Translations under genes and position numbers: made by a program
The notes under the pieces: generated by a model
Seen by the model: only the letters and a program-made list of their open reading frames with translations
Told to the model about the DNA's origin: nothing
Database searches by the model: none
Part shown: in pieces, positions 32,632 to 45,174 of the stretch
How positions within the stretch are numbered: the stretch's first letter is position 1
Layout: each line of letters begins with the position of its first letter
Assembly: GCA_032871835.1 (NCBI GenBank)
Contig: CM065303.1
Coordinates: 51,560,597 to 51,624,596 of the forward strand
Source: Dipteronia dyeriana
Taxonomy: Eukaryota > Streptophyta > Magnoliopsida > Sapindales > Sapindaceae
Direction: 5' to 3'
Length of the DNA stretch: 64,000 nt

Positions 32632-33691
32632 TGTAAATATACCTAGAGGAGGGGGGGTGAATAGGTATATGCTCCAATTTTTTGTCTTCTTTTAAAACAA
32701 TGCAATTTTAACAATGCTTAATGAAAATTGTAAACAATGACACACAATATTTACGTGGTAAACCTCCGAAGAGGAAACATCCACGGGTTGATACCACAAC
32801 CACCGGCATAAGCAAATTCACTATTTCAAATAAGAGTTACACACTCAAGCAATCAACAAATGCTCTCTCACCTATCATTCTTACTCAACCCTTGAACCTA
32901 GTGACCTACTAAGTCGACTTCCTATCCAAGACCTCTTGTCTCTATGAAGATTCCTTGCTCACCTATCTGGATCCTCCTGACCGTAGGCAAGACTTCTTGC
33001 TCAACTATCTGAGTCCTCCCGAATCTAGTTAAGACTTCCTTGCTCAACAATCCGAGGTTTCACACCTCTTGTCGAGACTTCCACTTGCTTAGTTATCCTA
33101 GTCCTCCCGACTCTAGCTAAGACTTACAATTGCTCAAATCAAATAATCACTCTAAGATATGAAACTTCCTACCTCTTCACAAGGAATCTAAGTGATCATG
33201 AATACAAAACGCAAACGAGTACTCAACATAAAAAATGATGATCAACAAATTCTATGGACATGTAACTAGATAGCTAGATTATACTTTCAAAGAGCAATCA
33301 CAAATGTATCTAGAAAACCTAAGCATGTTATCAACTAAGAACATAGATATGAAGATATAGACACCAACTGAAACACAATCTAGTTCTTAGAAAATGAAAT
33401 TAGATCTAGAAATAGTCAATCAAGCATAAGAACAAAAGATTTCTAGAAGTAATTTCATGTTTATCAAGTTTAGCACAAATCATTCAATTTATCACAAATC
33501 TAGCTAAACTTGAAAATCAAATCAACAAACCACAAAATGATATCAAAAGCATCATAGTCATGCTTTTTAATCAAATAGAATCAATCAATAAGAAGATATA
33601 AGAAGAAAACTAAGAAGATGATGATTTTACCAACAATGATGAAAACCACGAAATGAAGATCTGATCACAACGAAAAATCTAAACATCCTTT
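32632..33691 (-). repeat. SIRE-type LTR fragment cut by an Angela element
   Basis: Starts TGTAAATATACC with a G-rich tract (C-rich on the minus strand) as in element A's LTR end, then ACGTGGTAAACCTCCGAAG. It shares a tandem block of CAAGACTTCCTTGCTCAAC-like units (about 32930-33125) with the LTR at 54430-56480. No primer-binding site lies on its low side, so it is the 3' end of a 3' LTR or solo LTR. The flank TATAG (32627-32631) is a candidate target duplication. It ends where an Angela LTR begins at 33692. Confidence 0.7.
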
Positions 33692-35779
33692 TGTAGGAAC
33701 CCTGTTCACCGGTCATGCAGCGGAACTAGGTTTTAAAATTTTTTATACAGATCATATCTGTATCTGGGACCAGTGAACTTTAGATCGTAATTATTATTTT
33801 TTTGGAACTAATACATACAATATGTAAACACAGGAAATCGTAATCAACAAAACTCAGAAGAAGAAAATCTTACCAACGTTTGGAGGCTCCTTCACTTTTC
33901 GATACGGTTCTGTTTGAACCACTCGATCTTCCTCGCTATCTCCCGGGATTGGTAACTGCGTGTGGGCGCGTCACAATCTCAGGAACTTGAATGGAGGATG
34001 TAGAGAGATTTGAAGAAACTCTTTCTTTTATGTGTTTCAAAAACACACAAAACATGAAACTATATATATTATATCACGTTGCTGCTCTTTTCAAAAATAA
34101 TATATCAAATATATGTCTATGCAGTGCTGCTTCTTTATATATATCACTGTCGCACGTTTCAAAAATATATAGATATATATATGTCTACCCACTGCCGTTG
34201 CTATTTGACCAAAAATCTCTCAATCACGCTTTACTTCACCATATATATATATATATATATAAATATTTCTATCGCACTCACTTTTACAAATATATATCAT
34301 ATATGTATTAGGTATTTGCATCCTATGCAAATTCTTCTTTTGACTATTGTTTCATGTACACACTAATTTGCATCCAATGCAATCTCTTGTGTTATTAATT
34401 GATATATTTTTTTTAATTATCCTTTTCAAAATATATCTAATATATTAAAAGTGACAATAAGTATTTTAAATTTAAAATTAAATTCAAATACTTAGATAAA
34501 TGAATTAGTAAAATAAAATTATCCTATTATTTTATCTTCACCTAAATCCATATATCAACTAACACCCTCCATTTAATAGTTAATTAATAATTCATAATTA
34601 TCAATATAATTAAATAATCTAATTATTTAAATAATTTAACTATTAACATTCATTAATTAAATAATCTCATTATTCAATTAATTCTCGAATATATATATAT
34701 ACGTGTCACTTTTGTAACACAATTAATTGGACAATTCAATTAATTAACCGTGACCCTTGTTACCTAAATCAATCGGGCTAGCAAGGGGACCTAATGGACC
34801 CACAGTATTTTGAGCTCCAATAATCCTCGGAATCATTAATTAAACTCTTTAATTAATATTCCTTGATTATTAACTTCGGTGTTATTCCACTAAAAACCCG
34901 AAGTTGTACTTTCTCAACTGTAGACGTTTTTTACACAGACCGATACAACTCGGTGTCCATCGATATAGCTATTACACATAGTGTGATCCTCGACAATAGT
35001 TCATAATTAGAGCTGGGTCATAATATCTGTTATACCCCTCTAATTACATATATTCTTTAAGTACCATTGATTCTCTAATGGACAATAAATCCTATTTCCT
35101 TGCGGAATTAGGAGAGCGCTCATATTGTCCAAGCCCCGAATCAACCCTTAAGGGAACTACCATCTACTTCTCACAAGAAAGAGTGGATTCCACTATTGTG
35201 TACAAACCTTCTCAGCCACAAGGCAAACCGCAATCCCAAAATACAGAGTATATTGATCAGGAAATACATCTAACCTCACCCATGGTATATCAAAAACCAC
35301 CATTTAACCTAAAGGAGTCGATAAGACACTCAGGATTAAGATCACCCATATATAGCCATCATTGGTTGATATATATGAATCTCATCTATAAACGGATCTT
35401 GGTGAGAGATTCATATAAATCATGGCCCAGTCCTATATGATCACATCATATAAGGTGCCTCCATTCCCATATCTCATATGAATGATTCAGGATAGAATCA
35501 CCGTACATTATGGAATGGACTGCAGCTATAGATTAACCACAAATAAAGTACCCAGCTTTATTTGCTATCTATGGACTCTTTAGATTGCATGTCTCTTACT
35601 GTATCCATTTGTATATGACACTCATATACACAGTTTGAGATTAAATCCGACAATCTTGGATGTTAAATAAATGCACAAGTTATATAATAAACAACACAAC
35701 AAGAATGAATATAACTTTTCCTTTTATTTATTTAATAAATCCATTTACAAATTACATCTTTAGGGCATAAACCCCAACA
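33692..35779 (-). repeat. 3' LTR of the minus-strand Angela fragment
   Basis: A 2088-bp LTR with TG at 35779 and CA at 33692. It aligns with the LTRs at 37750-39735 and 45189-47123. It contains a short TA microsatellite (about 34240-34262) but no CA run. It retains a segment with GACCCACAGTATTTTGAGCTC (34796-34817), which is deleted in the LTR at 37750. The open frame at 35078-35440 is LTR sequence, not a gene. Confidence 0.88.
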
Positions 35780-35793
35780 ATCTCCCACTTGCA

Positions 35794-37417
35794 CTAAAGC
35801 ATGTGAGGCATGTCTCGTAACCCTAGACCATCTAGGTGACCCGAAAACACTTTAGCTGGTAAGGTTTTCGTAAATGGATCAGCATGATTGTCTTGTGAGG
35901 CTATCTTGGTGACGATCACATCTCCTCTCTGCACTATCTCTCTAATGAGATGATACTTTCTCTCTATATGCTTCTCTCTTTTATGGCTTCTTGGTTCTTT
36001 AGAATTAGCCACAGCACCACTGTTATCACAATAAAGTGTGATGGGCCTATCTAGATCTGGAACAACTTTCAGATCACTTAAGAACTTACAGAGCCAAACA
36101 GCCTCTTTAGCAGTTTCACAAGCGGCTACATATTCGGCTTCCATGGTGGAGTCAGCAATACAAGATTGCTTGATACTTCTCCACACAATGGCTCCACCAC
36201 CCAGGGTGAATACTGATCCAGATGTGGATTTCTTAGAATCCCTGTCTGACTGAAAATCAGAATCTGTGTATCCTAACGGGATCAAATCCTGCCTAGAATA
36301 AACTAGCATATAGTCTCTCGTTCTCCGAAGATACTTGAGAATTGTCTTGACAGCAACCCAATGATCCAATCCTGGGTTAGACTGGTATCTACTGACTACT
36401 CCCACTGTATAGCCGATGTCCAGTCTCGTGCATAACATAACATACATGAGACTACCTACTGCCGATGCATAGGGTACACGTCTCATATCCTCAACTTCTT
36501 TAGGTGTCTTAGGACACTGTTCCTTAGACAAATTAACTCCATACCTAGAAGGTAAATTACCTTTCTTAGAGTTTTGCATCGAAAATCGCACAAGAATCTT
36601 ATCGATATATGATGCCTGAGACAGTGCTATGAGTTTGTTCTCACGATCCCTTATAAGTTGGATCCTAAGAACATAACTCGCATCTCCCAAATCTTTCATT
36701 TGGAATTGGCTAGCTAGCCAGCCAGCCCTTTACATCAGACAACACTCCCACTTCATTCCCAATGAGTAGGATATCATCTACGTATAGGACCAAGAAAACT
36801 ACTTTCTTATCAATGATGCGCTTGTAGACACAAGGCTCATCGACATTCTGCTCGAAGCCATAGGTTTTGATCACATCATCAAACTTGATGTTCCAAGATC
36901 TAGATGCTTAAGCCCATAAATGGACCTTTGCAGCTTGCAAACCTATTGCTCTTTATCTAGACGCACGAATCCCTATTGCTCTCATCAAGATTGCCATTCA
37001 AGAATGCAGTCTTGACATCCATTTGCCAAATTTCATAATCGAAAAAGGCAGTAAAGGAAAAGAGAATCCTAATAGACTTAAACATGGCTACTAGCGAGAA
37101 GGTCTCTTCATAATCGACCCCTTCTTTCTGGGTATAACCCTTAGCCACTAGTCTTGCCTTGAAGGTCTCTACCTTCCTTTCTACTCTTCTCTTTCTCTTG
37201 TAGATCCACTTACACCCTATAGGTTTTACCTTATCTCGTAAGTCTATAAGATCCCATACTGAGTTAGAGTACATGGACTCCATCTCAAGATTCATGGCTT
37301 TAAGTCATTCCTCTTTATCAGGATCTTCCATTACATTCTTTAATGTCAATGGATCATCAACACTATCAGTAGAGACAACAACTTATCCCTCACTTATAGC
37401 TAAATAGCGTTCAGGTT
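35794..37417 (-). pseudogene. pol: Angela-type RT and RNase H, minus strand, truncated
   Basis: From 37295 down: [30 protein letters not shown] RT entry, [38 protein letters not shown], then a gap with frameshifts (36700-36957) that still holds YVDDIL (YVDD at 36773-36784). The open frame 36699-35794 gives MKDLGDASYVLRIQL, SRYQSNPGLDHWVAVK and RNase H with YTDSDFQSDRDSKKSTSG and DNSGAVANSKEPRSHKR to the stop 15 bp before the LTR. RT's N-terminal part and all of gag are missing because the sequence inverts at about 37417. Confidence 0.85.
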
Positions 37418-37738
37418 GCTAAAGAGGTTGTTTGTCTCCGTAAGTTCTTGAGTGATCTGGAAGTTGTTCCAGACCTGGATAAGCCCATCAAACTTTATTG
37501 TGACAACAGTGGTGCTGTGGCTAATTCTAAAGAACTAAGAAGCCACAAGAGAGGGAAGCATATAGAGAGAAAGTATCATCTCATAAGAGAGATAGTGCAG
37601 AGAGGAGATGTGATCGTCACCAAGATAGCCTCACAAGACAATCATGTTGATCCATTTACCAAGACCTTACCGGCTAAAGTGTTTTCGGGTCACCTAGATG
37701 GTCTAGGATTACGAGACATGCCTCACATGCTTTAGTGC
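37418..37738 (+). pseudogene. pol: Angela-type RNase H C-terminal end, plus strand
   Basis: Begins in AKEVVCLRKFLSDLEVV-like sequence and is open from 37448 to the stop at 37735: DNSGAVANSKELRSHKRGKH, REIVQRGDVIVTKIASQDN and GLRDMPHML. It duplicates the minus-strand RNase H at 35794-36100 and the plus-strand one ending at 45174. A polypurine tract (GTGGGAGAT) and the LTR at 37750 follow directly. Confidence 0.85.
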
Positions 37739-37749
37739 AAGTGGGAGAT

Positions 37750-39161
37750 TGTTGGGGTTTATACCCTAAGCATGTAATTTGTAAATGGATTTATAAAGTA
37801 AATAAAAGGAAAGGTTCAATTCATTCTGTTATGTTTTTTATTTTATAAACTTGTGTACATATTAACATCCTGGATTGCCGGATGTAATCTCAAACTGTGT
37901 ATATGAGTGTCATATACGGATGGATACAGTAAGAGACGTGCAATCTAAAGAGTCCATAGATAGAAAATAAAGTTGGGTACTTTATTTGTGGTTAATCTAT
38001 AGCTGTGGTCCATTCCGTAATATACAGAGATTCTATCCTGAATCATTCAAATGAGATATGGGAATGGAGGCACCTTGTATGATGTGATCATATAGGACTG
38101 GGCCATGATCTATATGAATCTCACACAATAATCCGTTTACCAATGAGATTCATATATATCAACTAATTATGGCTATATATGGGTGATCTTAATCCTGAGT
38201 GTCTTATCGACTCCTTCATGTTAGATCGTGGCCTTTGATATACTATTGGTGAGGTCAGATGTATTTCCTGATCAATATACTCTGTATGTTGGGATTGCGG
38301 TTTGGCTTATGGCTGGGAAGGTTTATACACAATAGTGGAATCCATTCCTTCTTGTGAGAAGTAGAAGGTAGTTCCCTTAAGGGTTGATTCGGTGCTTGGA
38401 CAATATGAGCGCTCTCCTAATTCCGTGAGGAAATAGGATTTATTATCCATTAGAGAATCAATGGTACTTAAAGGATATATGTAATTAGAGGGGTATAATG
38501 GACATTATGACCCAGGTCTAATTATGAACTATTGTGGAGGATCACACCATATGTAATAGCTATATCGATGGACATCGAGTTGTATCGATCTGTATAAAAA
38601 CGTCTGCAGTTGAGAGAGTGCAGCTTCGGGTTTTTAGTGGAATAACACAGTAGTTAATAATCAAGGAATATTAATTAAAAAGTTTAATTAATGATTCTGA
38701 GGATCATTAATTAGGTCCCCTTGCTAGCCCGATCGATTTAGGTAACAATGGTCACGGTCAATTAATTGGATTGTCCAGTTAATTGTGTTACGAAAGTGAC
38801 ACATATTTATTCGGGAACTAATTGAATAATGAGATTATTTAATTAATAGATAACGGTAATTAAATAACTTAAATAATGAGATTATTTAATTATGTTATTA
38901 ATCACGAAATGGAGGGTGTATGTTGATATTTATTTTTGAATAAAATAAGATAATGTGATTATTTTATTTTATTAAATTAAATAATTTATTTTTGAATTTA
39001 AATAGTTTGAATTCAAAATTAAAATCAAATTAAAGATATGAGATATTTTTATTTGAAAGTTTTTAAAAATCAAATATAGATTTGATTAAATTTTTAAATA
39101 TTAAATATAAGATATTTTTATTTATAAAAAAAAAAGTTGATATCCGTTTCACGCACAGCAA

Positions 39162-39218
<57 letters not shown>

Positions 39219-39735
39219 TTAACAAAAGACAAAAGTTGTTTTTTTGGGTTTTGGTTGAAAAAAAAAGGCTGGTGAGTGAGTTTTTATAAGTTATTTTGTG
39301 CAAGTGTGTGCATGAACAAACACCACAAAGAGAGAAAAGGTTTTATGTACAAGTGTTGTTCATTAATATAAAGAAAGAGTTTCTTAATTTTTTCTTTTCT
39401 ACACCCTCCATCCTAAGTTCCTGAGAACCGTGACTCGCCCACACGCAGTTACCAATCTCTGGAATAGCTAGGAAGATCAGTGGTACGGACCAGGAGCAAA
39501 TCGAAAAGTGAAGGAGCTTCCTAACGTTGGTATGGTTCTATATATATTTATTTTATTATTGATTACAATTTCCTGTATTTACATATGTATTTTATTAGTG
39601 TAATAATTTTTATATGTATTTGTTCCGAAAATAAATCCGATCAAAAGTTCACTAGTCCAAGATACAGATTACGATCTGTATAAAAAAAATTTAAAACCCG
39701 TTTCCGCTGCACGACCGGTGCACGGGGTTCTAACA
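37750..39735 (+). repeat. Middle Angela LTR, flanked by internal sequence on both sides
   Basis: A 1986-bp LTR starting TGTTGGGGTT and ending GGGGTTCTAACA. Left of it are an RNase H end and polypurine tract; right of it are a primer-binding site and gag. It serves as 3' LTR for the left fragment and 5' LTR for the right element. It lacks 22 bp near 38705 that the other two copies keep, and carries CA/TA microsatellites at 39164-39218. Over the first ~175 bp it differs from the LTR at 45189 by about 6-7 positions by eye. Confidence 0.88.
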
Positions 39736-39737
39736 AT

Positions 39738-39750
39738 TGGTATCAGAACC
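39738..39750 (+). other. Primer-binding site of the Angela element
   Basis: TGGTATCAGAACC, two bases after the LTR, matching the initiator tRNA-Met type site with one change from TGGTATCAGAGCC. Confidence 0.9.
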
Positions 39751-41298
39751 AATTTTATTTTCGGAACAGGAAATTATTTTCGATCCTCCTGTATGTATGA
39801 TTGTGTAGGTACGATTTAAATTGACTGTATGATATTTTTGTATGTATATTTTTTTTTTTAATTTACAAAAACATGATTGATCGTTAATTATATGGTACTG
39901 TGGATTTAGGGTTTATGGGTTGTATAATTTTTTTTTATTATATTTTTTTTTAACTATTATTGGATTGTAAAAAAAATAATAAAAAAATTGTAACCTATGT
40001 TGAAGACCTGGAAAAATCGCGAAGAAAAATTCATGAGATGAATCGAGTTGACCTGAAGAGACTGGAAGACTTGAAAATTACAAGAAGACCAAGGAATGCC
40101 TTGGGGGTATTTTTGTAATTTTAGATTCCAATTTTGTTTTTTAGGTTAAATAATCCACAGTACTCGGTCAATTCATATATGCTTTATATTATGTGATGAT
40201 AAAAAGCATTGTCATGCATACGTATGTCATTTAGATTAGAAGTGCCTACATAAATATATTTGATATGTCATACATGCATCATAGCCTATATTTGATGTAT
40301 TTTTTTTTAATGTGATTAAAATGGATAAATACATAAATTGGCTATGAAAATGGGATTAGTTTTTTAATTGTTAAAAAACTTGGTAATTCTCATTAATATT
40401 AATCTAGTTATTAAAGAGTTTAATAAGTTAGATTAATATGGTCATTATAGTAATTAGGATTAATTTGATTAATTGTCTAATTATAAATGAACCGAAAATT
40501 GTGTTAGAGTTTTAATAGTTAAAACTTGGTAAACATTTTCATAATAATCTGAGCTTAGTAAATAGTTTACAAAGACTTAGACTATTTTCTAATAGATTAG
40601 ATTTTTAATTGTTAAAAATCATTAATAATTTATTAGTTAATTAGAAATTGATTCTAATAATGAATTAGTTAATGCACTAGATAACTTGATTAAAGTTAGC
40701 CGTTTGATCCTGTAGAGTCTAGGTGCATTAACGGATAATAGAAAACCCTAGTTTTAAAATAGTGAGTGGGAGAGGGATATATGACATATATATCCCGCGG
40801 TCTCCATCATTAGTTCAACACCGTGAGATCCGAATGGGGCCTCGTGACGGCTTTGCTTTCGTCCTCCATAAGGAGGGTTTCCACAAAGGTCAATACCAAG
40901 GTTGACTTCCTAACAGATAGGATTTCTAAGGGTATTTCAGGATTGACCGACCTTAAGGCGGCAATTCTCGAGTTAAGCTCATGAGATCTGAAATGGTGGG
41001 TTACACTCACGAAGGTTTTGATTAAGTTTTTTAATTAAAAACCTGACTAAATAAACGATGGTTGAGTGATATGGAATAAGAGTTATTTTAGAATATCATT
41101 TGATTGAGAATGTCTCGGTCCAACATGCAAAGATTTGATCGACCCTAAGGCGGATTTTTTTTGTGGTATGTTGGATTGTCGTGGTATAGTAACTATTTTT
41201 AGGGTAGTTCTAGTTCATGCATCATGTTTAAATTTATACCAAAGCACCCGCACTTGTTTTAAATAAATGACTGAATGAATGTTTTATTTATTTCAGCA
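39751..41298 (+). other. Long untranslated leader of the Angela element
   Basis: About 1.5 kb of AT-rich sequence without coding motifs between primer-binding site and gag. It ends TTTATTTATTTCAG just before the gag start, a good 3' splice-site match; a GTATGG donor candidate lies at 39530 in the LTR. The leader may therefore be an intron in part of the transcripts. This is inference. Confidence 0.55.
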
Positions 41299-42384
41299 AT
41301 GTCTTCTGCATTACTTCAAATTCTCGCAAACGACAAATTAACTGGTGATAACTACACAAAGTGGAAACTTAATATTAATGCAATTTTGGTCACCAAAGAC
41401 CTTAAGTTTGTGCTTACGGAGGAATGTCCTCCAGCGCTTACTGTCAATGCCACACGAACTGTTCGTGAGGCATACCAGCGATGGGTTTCATCTGATGAGA
41501 AGGCCCGAACATATCTATTGGCATCTATGACAGACGTGCTTGTCACAAAGCACGACGCAATGCTCGCTCACATGAAGGAAGGAACGTCAGTTCGGGAACA
41601 TATCCTAAGCATGATGTCCTACTTCAACACGGCAGAAGTCAATGGCGGGGCCATTGACGAACCCAGTCAGGTGAGGATCATACTGACGACTCTTCCGAAG
41701 AGTTTCGATCAGTTTAAAAGCAACTACGGGATGAACAAGTTAAAGTTCAGTCTTACACAGTTGCTCAATAAGCTCGCTACTTTTGAGTCCTTGATTAAGG
41801 ACAAAAAAGGCAAGACCGGTGAGGCAAATTTTGCCGAACCATCTTCCTCTAATAATAAGAAGAGGAAAATGTCTGATGGGAAGGCAAAAGGAAAGCCCAA
41901 GCCCAAGAAAGCCCAAAGCAAAATGAAGGGCACCTCCACTGACCAAGACAAAGGAAAATGTTTCCATTGTAACAAGGTCGGGCACTGGAAGAGGAACTGT
42001 CCTCAGTATCTTGAGGAGGTAGCCAAGAAGAAAAAGATAAAAGGTAAATATGATTTACTTGTTCTTGAATCTTGTTTAGTGGAAGATGATTCTTCACCCT
42101 GGATAGTTGATTCGGGGGCCACTAATCATGTTTGTTCTTCTTTGCAGTGGACTGATTCTTAGACACAGCTAGAGGAGGGAGCCTTCTCAATGCTTGTGGG
42201 GTCGGGGGATCTCGTATCGGCCAAAGCAGTGGGAGCAATAAGATTACAATTTTGTAATAATAATAGTTTTTTATTATTAAACAATGTTTTTTATATTCCT
42301 GGATTTACACGGAATTTGATTTCCGTTTCTAAGTTGTTAGAACAAAAATATTATGTTTCTTTTATAATAAGTATGTTATTATAG
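41299..42384 (+). pseudogene. gag: Angela-type Gag and protease, one stop inside protease
   Basis: I start at 41299 (MSSALLQILANDKLTGDNY) rather than the in-frame upstream ATG at 41275, because the upstream codons cover a polypyrimidine-CAG splice acceptor. Gag has the UBN2-type capsid region (SVREHILSMMSYFNTAEVN, TTLPKSFDQFKSNY), a Lys-rich segment and a perfect zinc knuckle CFHCNKVGHWKRNC at 41959-42000. The same frame enters the aspartic protease, WIVDSGATNHVCSS (DSG at 42109-42117), and meets TAG at 42160-42162. It then reads on through the protease body (FLLLNNVFYIPGFTRNLISV) to another stop at 42384. Confidence 0.88.
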
Positions 42385-43314
42385 GAAAGAATTAATGAAA
42401 ACAATTTGTATGTGTCAAGACCGTTAATACATACTACACTGCTCAACACCGAAATGTTTAAAGTTGAAAAACCAAAAACTAAACGACATAAGATTTCTCC
42501 AGATAATGACACGTATCTCTGGCATCTAAGGCTTGGTCATATCAACCTTGACCGGATAGACAGATTAGTAAAAAGCGGACCTTTAAGTGAGTTAAAGGTT
42601 GGCACCATACCTGTCTGCGAATCTTGTCTGGAATGTAAGATGACTAAGAGACCTTTTACTGGAAAAAGGCTTAGAGCTAAAGAACCGCTAGAGCTTATAC
42701 ATACAGACGTCTGCGGACCGATGAATGTTAAAGCTAGGGGTGGTTATAAGTATTATGTCACCTTTATAGATGACTACTCAAGATACGGATACGTCTACCT
42801 GATGCAACGAAAGTTGAAAACATTTGAAAAGTTCAAAGAATTTCGAGCTGAAGTTGAGAATCAATTAGGTAGGACTATCAAGTCACTACGATCGGATCGT
42901 GGAGGTGAGTACCTTGACCAAGAGTTTGAAGACTTCATGGTCAAGCATGGGATAGTTTCTCAACTCACAGCTCCCGGTACACCTCAGCAAAATGGTGTAG
43001 CGGAGAGGAGAAATAGAACCCTAATGGAAATGGTGAGATCTATGATTAGTTTCTCATCATTACCAAATTCCTTCTAGGGATATGCGTTACAAACAGCGGC
43101 ATACATTTTGAATGTAGTGCCATCCAAATCTGTTCCTAAGACTCCCCTAGAGTTGTGGAATGATAGTAAAGCTAGTTTACGACATTTTCGCATATGGAGG
43201 TGTCCAGCACACGTGCTGAAGAACAGAACTGGAAAGCTAGACTCCAAGTCTGTTGTCTGTTGTCTGCCTGTTTGTAGGATACTCCAAGGAGACCAGAGGT
43301 GGACACTTCTATAG
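42385..43314 (+). pseudogene. pol: Angela-type integrase, one stop
   Basis: In the same frame as gag. The pre-integrase zinc region reads LWHLRLGHINLDRIDRL with CESCLECKMTKRPF. The catalytic core keeps all three acids: D in HTDVCGP (42706-42708), D in LRSDRGGEY (42895-42897) and E in NGVAERRNRT (43003-43005). A TAG at 43075-43077 replaces the Trp/Trp-like codon before GYALQTAAYILN. The frame is lost near 43250, where a short repeat (TCTGTTG) is duplicated and adds bases, shifting into the frame read from 43253. Confidence 0.87.
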
Positions 43315-45174
43315 TCCCGAAGATAACAAAGTATTTGTATCGACAAATGCAACGTTTCTTGAGGACAATTACATTAGTGACCATAAACCTCGTTCCAAGA
43401 TTGTATTAAATGAGTTGGAGCCTGGCGAGACTAATGCTTCCTCAACAAGAGTTATTGAGCCACAAACATCTGATAGTCAGATGGTTCCTGATAAGGATAC
43501 ACTACCACCTAGACGTAGTGAGAGGGTTGTGAGACAACCTGAACGCTATTTAGCTATAGGTGAGAGACAAGGTGTTATCTCTGCTGATAGTGTGGATGAT
43601 CCATTGACATTTAAGAATGCAATGAAAGATCCTAATAAAGAGGAATGGCTTAAAGCCATGAATCTCGAGATAGAGTCCATGTACTCTAACTTAGTCTGGG
43701 ATCTTGTAGACTTACCGAATAGGGTAAAACTCATTGGGTGTAAGTGGATCTACAAGAGAAAGAGAGGAGTAGATGGAAGGTAGAGACCTTCAAGGCAAGG
43801 CTAGTGGCAAAGGGTTATACTCAGAAAGAGGGGGTCAATTATGAAGAGACCTTCTCGCCAGTAGCCATGTTTAAGTCTATTAGGATTCTCTTATCCATTG
43901 CTGCCTATTTTAGTTTTGAAATTTGGCAAATGGACTTCAAGACTGCATTCTTGAATGGCAATCTTGATGAAAGCATCTATATGATGCAGCCAGAGGGATT
44001 CGTGTCTCCAGATCAAGAGCAAAAGGTTTGCAAGCTGCAAAGGTCCATCTATGGACTTAAGCAAGCATCTAGATCCTGGAACATTTGGTTTGATGATGTG
44101 ATCAAAACCTATGGCTTCGAGCAAAACGTCGATGAGCCTTGTGTCTACAATCGCATCATTGATAAAAAGGTAGTTTTCTTGGTCTTATACGTAGATGATA
44201 TCCTACTCATTGGGAATGATGTGGGAGTGCTGTCTAATGTAAAGGGCTGGCTGGCTAGCCAATTCCAAATGAAAGATTTGGGAGAGGCAAGTTATGTTCT
44301 AGGGATCCAACTTATAAGGGATCGTAAAAACAAACTTATAGCACTGTCTCAGGCATTATATATCGACAAGATTCTTGTATGATTTTCAATGTAAAACTTC
44401 AAGAAAGGTAATTTACCTTTCAGACATGGAGTTCACTTGTCTAAGGAACAGTGTCCTTAGACACCTCAAGAAGTTGAGGATATGAGACGTGTTCCCTATG
44501 CATCAGCAGTAGGTAGTCTCATATATGCTACGTTAAGCACGAGACCGGACATCTGCTATACAGTGGGAGTAGTCAGCAGATACCAGTCCAACCCAGGATT
44601 GGATCATTGGGTTGCTGTCAAGACTATTCTCAAGTATCTTCGGAGAACGAGAGACTATATGCTAGTGCATTTCGGACAGGATTTGATCCCGTTAGGATAC
44701 ATGGATTCTGATTTTCAGTCAGACAGAGATTTTAGAAAATCCACGTCTGTATCAGTATTCACCCTGGGTGGTAGAGCCATTGTGTGGAGAAGTATCAAGC
44801 AATCTTGCAATGCTGACTCCACCATGGAAGCCGAATATGTAGCTGCTAGTGAAGCTGCTAAAGAGGCTGTTTGGCTTCATAAGTTCATGAGTGATCTGGA
44901 AGTTGTTCCAGACCTGGATAAGCCAATCACACTTTATTGTGATAACAGTGGTGCTGTGGCTAATTCCAATGAACCAAGAAGCCACAAGAGAGGGAAGCAT
45001 ATAGAGAGAAAGTATCATCTCATAAGAGAGATAGTGCAAAGGGGAGATGTGATCGTCACCAAGATAGCCTCACAAGACAATCATGCTAATCCATTTACGA
45101 AGACCTTACCGGCTAAAGTGTTTTCGGGTCACCTAGATGGTCTAGGGTTACGAGATATGCCTCACATGCTTTAG
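43253..45174 (+). pseudogene. pol: Angela-type reverse transcriptase and RNase H, nearly intact
   Basis: After the integrase tail (CLFVGYSKETRGGHFYS) come PPRRSERVVRQPERYLA and [72 protein letters not shown] and YVDDILLIGNDV (YVDD at 44188-44199). A single-base loss in an A/G run near 43780 shifts the frame before [11 protein letters not shown]. Stops at about 44380-44460 interrupt the thumb region. RNase H is open to the stop at 45174 with YMDSDFQSDRDFRKSTS, STMEAEYVAAS and DNSGAVANSNEPRSHKR. Confidence 0.88.

Larger units (their letters stand above)
33692..37417 (-). mobile_element. Angela/Tork-type copia fragment, minus strand
   Basis: A 3' half of a copia element: LTR 33692-35779, polypurine tract, RNase H and RT up to about 37417. 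There the sequence switches to the opposite strand of the same family without any flanking DNA. The 5' half is absent. It inserted into, or was carried into, the SIRE-type LTR fragment ending at 33691. Confidence 0.85.

Noticed and set aside
35078..35440. A 120-codon open frame
   Set aside because: It lies inside an Angela LTR and matches non-coding sequence of the other two LTR copies.
41275..41298. Upstream ATG extending the Angela Gag by eight codons
   Set aside because: The codons cover a polypyrimidine-CAG acceptor-like sequence, and the start at 41299 matches the usual Gag N-terminus better.
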